DNA from: an uncultured Bacteroides sp.
GTDB taxonomy: Bacteria > Bacteroidota > Bacteroidia > Bacteroidales > Bacteroidaceae
Assembly: GCA_949296575.1 (NCBI GenBank)
Contig: CASFPE010000029.1
Location: 202,231 to 266,230 of the forward strand
Direction: 5' to 3'
Length of the DNA: 64,000 bases
Every line of letters starts with the position of its first letter. Within the stretch, counting starts at the first letter, position 1. This document shows, in pieces, positions 45,451 through 53,312 of the stretch. The position numbers and the translations under genes are program-made. The notes under the pieces are model-generated. The model ran no database searches. It saw only the letters and a program-made list of their open reading frames with translations, and was not told where the DNA came from.

Positions 45451-45618
45451 CCAAAGGTTTTGGGTGAAACCTTCCAAGGTTTTGCCTTAAACCTTGAAAG
45501 GTTTTTCGAAATCTTCTTAGAAGATTTGCAAAATCTTCCTGAACTTTTGCTTGCACGATTATTAATCGTACACGTGTACGATTAATAATCGTCACGGCGG
45601 AAGATGATTAATTGTGCA
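45451..45618. repeat. Dispersed palindromic element, copy A
   Basis: Bases 45470-45618 match 57949-58097 at all but about three positions; a weaker match extends left to 45451. The element is a string of palindromes: 45467-45482, 45489-45504 (AAACCTTGAAAGGTTT), 45509-45527 (AAATCTTCTTAGAAGATTT) and a perfect 38-base palindrome at 45555-45592 centred on ACACGTGT. It occupies the gap between the divergent LysM and 1904-residue genes. Confidence 0.85.
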
Positions 45619-45859
45619 AAACCCGTTTCCTTTTGATGTCTAAAAATGTTGATGAAAAGTCCGTGGAATGTGCATGGCGGGGCGGGCGGTTGTCCCGGTG
45701 GTTTTTCCTGTTTCCCTTGCCTGCCGCTTTGCGGATATGCTGTAATTGTTTTATGGACAAACGGTTATGTGCTGTTTGTTGAGGGGCGGTGCAGGGCATG
45801 TAGAGTTTTTGTAGAGTTTTAGCCGTTGGCAAAATGCAAGATAATTGCTGCATAGTGCT

Positions 45860-45867
45860 TACATTTG
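45860..45867 (+). promoter_or_regulatory. Predicted -7 box of the large protease-like gene
   Basis: TACATTTG fits the consensus, 31 bases before ATG 45899; no TTG at the right distance. Confidence 0.4.
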
Positions 45868-45898
45868 CGAAAAACGGAATTTTATGTTTGACTTAAAA

Positions 45899-48800
45899 AT
45901 GAATACCATGAGAATCTTTATTCCGGCATTGTTGTTGCTTTGTGCATCCTCGGTTGCAAATGCACAATTGAATGAGGGCGGAGTTCCTCCTTCGTTGGTG
46001 GAAAGGACATCCGTCATGGCCTTTCCGGCTTTTCAAACGTCTTTGTCAGGTACAGGAGCGGAATTGTCTGTCCCGGTGACGTTTCGTGTTGAGGCGTTGC
46101 GGGAAGAAGATGCCCGTATGCGGCAGGCAGGCGGCCCGGCACGGGTGGGCATGATTCTGCCATATGTGGTGAACGTGACGGAGAAAGGCGTGTGGGACAC
46201 CTTGGGAGATGGCACGAAAGTATGCCGCCTGCTCCTGCATGTACCCGGCGCGAAAGCCGTTTCTTTGTATTACGACCGTTTCAACATCCCCGAAGGAGGG
46301 AAATTGTTCATTTATAATAAGGAAAAGACGCACGTGTTGGGGGCTTATACTTTCGCATCCAACCCGCGTGGCGGGCGTTTTGCCACGGAATATGTAGCTG
46401 GTGAGGACATCGTGATGGAATATGTGGCAGAGGAAAATGCCGGGATGCCCGATATACAGGTTTCGGAGATAGGCTATGGATACAACCATTTGGAGGTGAA
46501 CGAAGATGCCGCGTCATACAGCAATAGTTACGTGAAGCCGGATTTGGGTTTCCATGCTTCTGACGATGACATGGTGGACATCAATTGCTCGCCGGAAGGA
46601 GATGCTTGGCAGAACCAAAAGAAAGGCGTGGCCAAAATTGTTTACCGCTTGCAGAACGGCCAGTTTTATGCCAGCGGGACATTGGTCAACAACACCCGCC
46701 AGGACAAGACCCTGTATTGGTTGACCGCTGACCACAATTTCCGTGGGCGCGTGACCGCAGACACGTTTGCCGACATGATATTCTATTTTGATAATGAAAG
46801 GAAGCCGGACAATTGGGGGACAACGGTGGAACCACCTTCCAAAACAATCGTGGGGGCAGAATATATGTATGGCGACCATCTTCAGGGAGGCACGGACGTG
46901 GCATTGCTGAAGATAACCGGCACATACGATGAAAGCTATGATTTCTTTTGGAACGGTTGGGACGTGGCAGACGTTCCTGCCACCCACGGTGTGAGCATCC
47001 ATCACCCCAAATTGGATGTGAAAAAGATATCCACCTTTACGGAACCGGCCTTCACGGCCACATGGAAAAGCAACGAAGCCGTTGGAAAAACGAATGCACA
47101 TTGGGGTGTCAACCTCGTGCGGACGCCGAATGGCTTCTCGCTGACAGAGAAAGGTTCGGACGGAGGACCGCTTTTCAACCAAGAAGGGAAAGTGGTCGGC
47201 GTGCTGACCGGAAAGAACATTGATTATACCGAAAGCGACACGCGGACGTATTATGGCAAGTTGGCTGCCTGCTGGGAAACGGTGGATCCGGCCAGCGGGA
47301 AATCGTTGTCTGACTATTTAGACCCGGACCATACGGGCGTTCAATCCTTGGAAGGCCGTTATCAGGACGGGAAGCCTCACGCCGGTTTTGCGGCAAGCCC
47401 AACGGTGGCTTACCTGTCGGAAACAATCGGATTTACAGACCATTCGTTCGGCGCAAGCACATGGGCTTGGGAATTTCCCGGCGCCGTGCCGTCGGAATCA
47501 TCCGAACAACACCCGGTGGTGGCCTATACGCAGCCGGGGACTTACGATGTCAAACTGACCATCAACAAGGGTACGGCGGAAGAAACGGAAATGTCGAAGG
47601 AGGCGTACATATCCATACAGGAAAAGGCGGACACAGTGGCGGAATACGTCACGGTGGGCAACGGCACAGAGGTTTCACCTTTCCCGTTAGGGTATGAAAG
47701 CAAACAGGCATTTGACGTGTCGTTATATGCGAAAGAAGAATTAGGGAAAAGCGGCAATATCCTCAGCGTGGGTTGGCAATTTTCCCGTCCTTCCATCGAA
47801 CCGCAAACCGTATATATTTATATGATGGAAACGGAGGAGGCATCGTTGGCATCCAGCACGTGGGTCAACGCGACGGCATCTGCCACGTTGGTGTATAGCG
47901 GGAGTGACGTGCCGTGGCAAGTGGAAGAAGACTGGTGCATCTTTCCTTTGTCGGTGCCTTTCGCCTACAGCGGGACAAAGAACCTGAAAATCATGGTGAG
48001 GACTGTGGCCAAGCAAGAGCCTCTTGCCTCCAATGAATGCCTTTATACGGAGATGGATGGCATGCACATGCAATGGACATACAGCTGGAGCGGCACACCT
48101 TCGTCCGCAGGGACGGTCAACGCCAACCGACCGAACGTGAAGATAGGCTTCGCGGAAAGCGTTGCAACGGAAGTGCCTGTAGCTGATTTCGCCCCCAATC
48201 CTTATATCTCTGTGTTTGAAGCTGATTTTGAAGGAGAAGATTTCTTCTTGGAGAATGGCTGGACCATCGAAAACAACGGGGCAAGCGACGTGCAGTGGAA
48301 GCAATGGACTTACTCCATGCCGTTCACAACGATTGATGCGGACAGCGAACTTTCTGCGGTATGCTTGATGGACCTTTCGCGGGAAGTGGATTCACGCATG
48401 ACGACTCCGCTTATCACGCTGCCAGAAAATTGCACGTTGGAATTTTATGCGGGCTATTCAGGTTCGACAACGGGTGCCGGTTTGTTCCTTTCTGTAGACG
48501 AAGGTGCCACTTGGATAGAGCTGTGGACACCCGGAAAATTGACCGATTCCGGCATGCCTACCGTGTGGAGGAAGCAAACATTTGACTTGTCGGAATACGC
48601 CGGCGGCTCTATCCTGCTGTCTTGGCACAATAAAGGAAAAGGAGTTGGTGCGGTGGCCATTGATAACTTGAAGATTTATCATCCGTCCGAAGCATCGGTT
48701 GTGCGGGTGAATGAGGGAGATTATGTGGATTTTGCAGACCGTTCTTTCGGTCCTGCGGTGTCTTGGGAATGGAGTTTCCAAGGCGGCGTGCCTTCCCGTT

Positions 48801-51613
48801 CTTCAGAACCTGATGTCCGGGTGCAATATCCTGAGGCAGGGACGTACGACGTGTCGTTGACCGTGCGGAATGGAAAAGGGGAAAACACCCGTTCGAAAAC
48901 GGGCATTGTGGTGGTGGAACAGCAAAAACCGCAAACAGATTTCGCAGGCATCAATGGTTACCAGCGGAAAAGCAATGGCGGGCGATTCATCCCGGCAGGC
49001 GCAAGCCTTTCATTTGTTGACCAGTCCCTGCATTCCCCACGAACATGGGCATGGGCTTTCCCCGGTGCAGAAACGGGAACTTCCACGGAACAATCCCCGT
49101 CTGGCATTCTTTACCCGGAGGAAGGCGAATATGCTGTCTCTTTGGAAACGTCCAATCCGACAGGCGGAACCGATGTGCTGGAAAAGGCCGGTTATGTACA
49201 CGTAGGCGGCAGGGATTCCGTTTGGAACATGCCTTTGGGTGATGCGGGCAATAAAGTATATACCATCACTGCCGGGTATGTGACCGGGACGAACCGTTTG
49301 ATGGCTGGTGTGGCAGATGGTTATTCGGAACGGTTTGAGCGTCCGTTGAAACCTTGCGAACTGTTGTCTGTCGGGGTGCAGTTCTTTGTGGAGAAGGAAG
49401 GCACGCAAGGCATCACGGTATCGATTTGTGAAGACGAATTCGGCTTGCCGGGAAAAGTCTTGGCAACAAGGGAACTGCTGGCGGCGGACATGGCGGAAAG
49501 CGGCTACACTTCAATTGCTTTTGACCGCCCGGTGGGCATAACCAAAGCCTTTCATGTGGTCTTTGAAGGCTTCAATGCCTCCAATGCCACAGAAGTGGAT
49601 TATGCTTTGGCCATCTGTTCCTCGAAGAACCGGACAGACGGGAAGGGTACTGCCTGCATGAAATATTTCAAGGATAATTTTGATGGTTGGATGCCGATGT
49701 CGCAAGAATACGATTATGACTTGACATTGAATGTCGTCCCCGTCTTGCAGTATGCAGCCATGGAAGTGTCAGACACGGAAATGGCGGCGACGACCCAAGG
49801 TGGAGAAGCCCAAGAAATAAGCGTGGAAGGGAATGTGTCATGGCAGGCTTCCACGGACAAGATGTGGATAACCGTGGAAAACGGAACGGGGATGGGCAAC
49901 GGTTCATTCAACATATCGTGCGATGAAAACCCAGAACCGAGGCGGACGGGCATTGTCACCGTGGAAGGCGGCGGCATTGTGCGGAAGGTCATGGTGGAAC
50001 AAGCGGGCGCAGCCCCCGCCAACCTTACGGCCTCTGTATCGGATGAAAAGGAAGTCTTGTTGTCGTGGTCGGCACCTTCTCCGGCGGAATCTGTGGAATA
50101 TGCCGAGGATGTAGAGGCGCACGCTGCCTTTGCAGTCAACTCGCCGGGTGCGATGGGCTGGAGCTACATCGACGGGGATGGGGACATGACTTTCTCATTT
50201 GCCGATTATAATTATCCTTCAGAATCGCAACCCTGTGCTTTTGTTGTGTTCAATCCTTCAAGGATGACACCCAACGGGGAAAGTCTTTCCGGCATTGCCG
50301 CCCATTCCGGCTCGCAGTATTTTGCTTGCCTGAATGCTTTATCCAAAGAAACGGATGACTGGTTGGTCAGCCCGGAACTGGCTTACCAGGAAAAGTTCAA
50401 GTTCTCATTTTGGGCAAAGACCTACGATGATGAATTTGGTAATGAACGTATCCAAGTGGCCTATTCAACCACAGGCAAGGAAAAGGCGGATTTCACACAG
50501 GTTGTTTCGGACGGGAATTACGAGGAAGTGCCTACGGAGTGGACGCAATATGTTTACGTGCTTCCGGCAGAAGCAAAGTATGTGGCCATCCATTGTGTGT
50601 CCAACCAGTCGTTCATGTTGATGGTCGATGACTTGTATATCGGGACGGAACGTGAGGCGGCAGCCGGCCATGCAACGGAAACAGCTTTGCTCCGTTGGGA
50701 CAATAATATGAACATGGACGGGTTCGGATACGACAAGGAAACGACGTTTGAAGTGGCTGTCCTTTTTGAAAGCGGTGATCTTTATGCTTACCATGGAGGA
50801 AAGCTTTCGGCCGTAGAGTTCTATCCCTGTCTGCAATCGGGACAGGAAGCCACAGCTTCTTATACGCTGAAAGTGCGGCAAGGCGGCGAACTTTTGTGGT
50901 CCAAACCGGTGGAGGAAATCACTTATAACCAATACAACCGCATAGAACTGGATGAACCGATAGCCATCGATGCGGCACAGCCTTTGTCAATCGGGTATGA
51001 GGTTCATGACCTTGGGGGCAAATATCCAGCGGGCTACGACATGGGGCCTGCGGTCATCGGGAAAGGGAACTTGATATCTACGGATGGCGGATACCATTTC
51101 TATCCTTTGACAGATGAGCGGGAACTGGATGTGAACTGGAACATTGCCGCCGTCATCACCCCGGCAGAGCAACCGGCATTGAGCTATAATGTATATAGGA
51201 ATAATGTGAATATCACCACTGTGGAGCAGACTGCTTTCACCGATGAAGCGGTGGCAGACGGGACGTATGCGTACCATGTGTCTGCCTTGTATGGCGAGGA
51301 TGTGGAAAGCAGCCCGTCGAATGTCTGCACCGTTGTGGTCGGCGGGAATTCTTTGTCATCAGAAACTGCCCATGAGTTGCATGTGTATCCGAATGTGGTG
51401 GGCGTGAATGCGGTTGTCCATATCGTTCCCGGTTCCAACGGGTTGCCGGAAGGCATGCAGGTGCGTATCTTGGATATGAACGGACGGGCATGTACTGCCG
51501 TGCCATTGACGGGCAGCACGATGTTGCAGGCACCGTCAATGCCGGGTGTTTATTTCATCCAGGCCACTGATGGGAAAGAGATGAACCTCACCACAAAATT
51601 GATTGTCAAATAA
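45899..51613 (+). CDS. Giant secreted protein: degenerate lysyl-endopeptidase-like domain, PKD, BACON, cleaved-adhesin and type IX sorting domains
   Basis: 1904 residues from ATG 45899 (45884 and 45908 are alternatives); signal peptide ends VANAQ. Residues about 30-215 resemble the propeptide of lysyl endopeptidases. Residues about 220-465 are trypsin-like: His279 in LTADHNF, Asp333 in GTDVALLKI, but GSDGGPLF has Asp421 where the nucleophile Ser is expected. Then: PKD-like ASTWAWEFPGAVPSESSE; choice-of-anchor J region (FEADFEGEDFFLENGW); two more PKD-like units (SWEWSFQGGVPSRSSEPD and RTWAWAFPGAETGTSTEQ); BACON (VEGNVSWQASTDKMWITVE); a cleaved-adhesin-like domain (DDWLVSPELAYQEKFKFSFW); a fibronectin-like unit; and the sorting end KLIVK. 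Probably a surface type IX cargo whose protease domain is inactive or altered. Confidence 0.85.
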   Translation: MNTMRIFIPALLLLCASSVANAQLNEGGVPPSLVERTSVMAFPAFQTSLSGTGAELSVPVTFRVEALREEDARMRQAGGPARVGMILPYVVNVTEKGVWDTLGDGTKVCRLLLHVPGAKAVSLYYDRFNIPEGGKLFIYNKEKTHVLGAYTFASNPRGGRFATEYVAGEDIVMEYVAEENAGMPDIQVSEIGYGYNHLEVNEDAASYSNSYVKPDLGFHASDDDMVDINCSPEGDAWQNQKKGVAKIVYRLQNGQFYASGTLVNNTRQDKTLYWLTADHNFRGRVTADTFADMIFYFDNERKPDNWGTTVEPPSKTIVGAEYMYGDHLQGGTDVALLKITGTYDESYDFFWNGWDVADVPATHGVSIHHPKLDVKKISTFTEPAFTATWKSNEAVGKTNAHWGVNLVRTPNGFSLTEKGSDGGPLFNQEGKVVGVLTGKNIDYTESDTRTYYGKLAACWETVDPASGKSLSDYLDPDHTGVQSLEGRYQDGKPHAGFAASPTVAYLSETIGFTDHSFGASTWAWEFPGAVPSESSEQHPVVAYTQPGTYDVKLTINKGTAEETEMSKEAYISIQEKADTVAEYVTVGNGTEVSPFPLGYESKQAFDVSLYAKEELGKSGNILSVGWQFSRPSIEPQTVYIYMMETEEASLASSTWVNATASATLVYSGSDVPWQVEEDWCIFPLSVPFAYSGTKNLKIMVRTVAKQEPLASNECLYTEMDGMHMQWTYSWSGTPSSAGTVNANRPNVKIGFAESVATEVPVADFAPNPYISVFEADFEGEDFFLENGWTIENNGASDVQWKQWTYSMPFTTIDADSELSAVCLMDLSREVDSRMTTPLITLPENCTLEFYAGYSGSTTGAGLFLSVDEGATWIELWTPGKLTDSGMPTVWRKQTFDLSEYAGGSILLSWHNKGKGVGAVAIDNLKIYHPSEASVVRVNEGDYVDFADRSFGPAVSWEWSFQGGVPSRSSEPDVRVQYPEAGTYDVSLTVRNGKGENTRSKTGIVVVEQQKPQTDFAGINGYQRKSNGGRFIPAGASLSFVDQSLHSPRTWAWAFPGAETGTSTEQSPSGILYPEEGEYAVSLETSNPTGGTDVLEKAGYVHVGGRDSVWNMPLGDAGNKVYTITAGYVTGTNRLMAGVADGYSERFERPLKPCELLSVGVQFFVEKEGTQGITVSICEDEFGLPGKVLATRELLAADMAESGYTSIAFDRPVGITKAFHVVFEGFNASNATEVDYALAICSSKNRTDGKGTACMKYFKDNFDGWMPMSQEYDYDLTLNVVPVLQYAAMEVSDTEMAATTQGGEAQEISVEGNVSWQASTDKMWITVENGTGMGNGSFNISCDENPEPRRTGIVTVEGGGIVRKVMVEQAGAAPANLTASVSDEKEVLLSWSAPSPAESVEYAEDVEAHAAFAVNSPGAMGWSYIDGDGDMTFSFADYNYPSESQPCAFVVFNPSRMTPNGESLSGIAAHSGSQYFACLNALSKETDDWLVSPELAYQEKFKFSFWAKTYDDEFGNERIQVAYSTTGKEKADFTQVVSDGNYEEVPTEWTQYVYVLPAEAKYVAIHCVSNQSFMLMVDDLYIGTEREAAAGHATETALLRWDNNMNMDGFGYDKETTFEVAVLFESGDLYAYHGGKLSAVEFYPCLQSGQEATASYTLKVRQGGELLWSKPVEEITYNQYNRIELDEPIAIDAAQPLSIGYEVHDLGGKYPAGYDMGPAVIGKGNLISTDGGYHFYPLTDERELDVNWNIAAVITPAEQPALSYNVYRNNVNITTVEQTAFTDEAVADGTYAYHVSALYGEDVESSPSNVCTVVVGGNSLSSETAHELHVYPNVVGVNAVVHIVPGSNGLPEGMQVRILDMNGRACTAVPLTGSTMLQAPSMPGVYFIQATDGKEMNLTTKLIVK

Positions 51614-51636
51614 ACCATTAAACCAATAAGCAATCT

Positions 51637-53268
51637 ATGGAAAAGATAAAGAGTTTACTTGTTTGGTGCCTGATGGCCGGCATGTCCGTGCCGGTTTTGG
51701 GGCAGCAAGAGAGGGTTGAACTGAAAGCCCCCGGCGGACAGGCCCGCAATGGAGAAGTCAAAGCATTGTATATGCAGCCGCAAGGCACTTATTTGTTCGG
51801 ATTGGGCTTAAGCACTTCCCAAACGAGGGGTTATTTTGTCCCGGCTTATACGCCGATGGCATTCCGAAATTTGTCAGAGAATGCCGTGGCTTACAATTGG
51901 ACGAGCGAGGGAAGCGACGGGACGGAATACATCCGTTCTACGGAAACAGAGCCGGTCATCACCCTTCCGCTCGTTACCATCCCTACGCCGACATTGACAG
52001 CGCGGGGCGCAGACAACAGCAGGGTTTCCTATCGGTACGGGAAAATATCCGAGGACGATACGAAAGATGGGGAAATCACTGCCGGTCATTGGAACGAGGC
52101 CATCAATGTGAACCGGGTGGATTTTGGGGTCGGCACGTTGACCATGCCCGGCGATGCAACGGATTACGTATTTGGCACATCGAAGCGATTGGATGTATAT
52201 AGCATTGGCAATTATTTCGAGAAGCCTTTGCAGCAGTGCGTTGTCCGTTCGGCCTACATCACCTTTGGGGCAGGATGCCTCCAGATGGATACGGTGGCCT
52301 TGAAGGCTTCGGGGAACACGCAACTCACGTTGCGGGCCGTGCAAGTAGAGCGAAACGGCAATCAGATTGTCCGTAAAGACACGCTGGCCACGGCAGTATC
52401 GGATGTGTTTGACATCATGGATTTGACTTTCACCACCGGCTTCCAGTGTTACTATCTGTCGTTCCGTTTCCCGGAACCGCTTGTGGTCAACACGGAAGTG
52501 CTTTATGAGTTGGGCGGCTTTTACGGGAACGAGGCTCTGGCGTTTGGCATACAGTCTAACCGCAGCACGGACATTTACGAAGAAAATGCTTTCGTGCAGG
52601 TACGGGATGGCGACGGAAGTTTGCGCCTGTTGCCTTCTTCTGAATACACGAAGGAACTGACGAACGGCTTGACAGCTTTCCGGGCATCGCTGATGTTTGG
52701 GCTGGATATGCTTTTCCCTGTGTTTCACACGGAGCAATCCCATGTGGATTGTGACGTAGAGGGCGGCACAGTATCGATAGACTTTGAGACTTCTTATGCG
52801 GAGAACACGCCCAACCCGGAAGACACTTATCCAGTATCGTTTTCCGTCACAGAGGATTGGCTGACGATTGAAAACGTGACGTATGAAGAATTTTATCATG
52901 GCCGCACGGTGGAAATCAGCTATGAAGCGTTGCCGGCCGGCGTGGCATCGCGCACCGCCAAATTGGTAGTGAAGGCTTTCGGCATGCCCGACCAGGAGAT
53001 TGTGCTTGCGCAAGGAAGCAATTCCGGCATTTCAGGTCCGCAACAGTTGGCCGAAGTGCATGTGGGCTATGAAACGGATGCGTGGACGGTGGCTTGCCCG
53101 GAAGGATGCCGGGGCGCAAAGTTGCTCGACAGTGCCGGTCGCGTGGTGGAGCGTTGTTTGCCGGAGGGGAATGGTTTCCGCATCGGGCATGATGGCTTGC
53201 CGTCCGGCATGTATTTGCTCTTGTTGGAGTTTGAGGATGGCTGCCGGGTGGTGAAGGCCGTCAAATAA
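51637..53268 (+). CDS. Secreted protein with type IX sorting domain
   Basis: 543 residues; signal peptide MEKIKSLLVWCLMAGMSVPVLG. The body is beta-rich with no family I can name; the middle holds FDIMDLTFTTGFQCYYLSFRFPEPLVV, and residues about 360-465 look like a BACON-type beta-sandwich (DVEGGTVSIDFETSY ... VTEDWLTIENVTYEEF ... RTAKLVVKAFG). The sorting end is GAKLLDSAGRVVERC ... LPSGMYLLLLEFEDGCRVVKAVK. It follows the giant gene by 23 bases and precedes the GLUG gene by 44, so the three are likely one operon. Confidence 0.75.
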   Translation: MEKIKSLLVWCLMAGMSVPVLGQQERVELKAPGGQARNGEVKALYMQPQGTYLFGLGLSTSQTRGYFVPAYTPMAFRNLSENAVAYNWTSEGSDGTEYIRSTETEPVITLPLVTIPTPTLTARGADNSRVSYRYGKISEDDTKDGEITAGHWNEAINVNRVDFGVGTLTMPGDATDYVFGTSKRLDVYSIGNYFEKPLQQCVVRSAYITFGAGCLQMDTVALKASGNTQLTLRAVQVERNGNQIVRKDTLATAVSDVFDIMDLTFTTGFQCYYLSFRFPEPLVVNTEVLYELGGFYGNEALAFGIQSNRSTDIYEENAFVQVRDGDGSLRLLPSSEYTKELTNGLTAFRASLMFGLDMLFPVFHTEQSHVDCDVEGGTVSIDFETSYAENTPNPEDTYPVSFSVTEDWLTIENVTYEEFYHGRTVEISYEALPAGVASRTAKLVVKAFGMPDQEIVLAQGSNSGISGPQQLAEVHVGYETDAWTVACPEGCRGAKLLDSAGRVVERCLPEGNGFRIGHDGLPSGMYLLLLEFEDGCRVVKAVK

Positions 53269-53312
53269 GGATTGCTCGAATAGAAGTTCAAAACGTTTAA
53301 TTTGTTTGTAGT

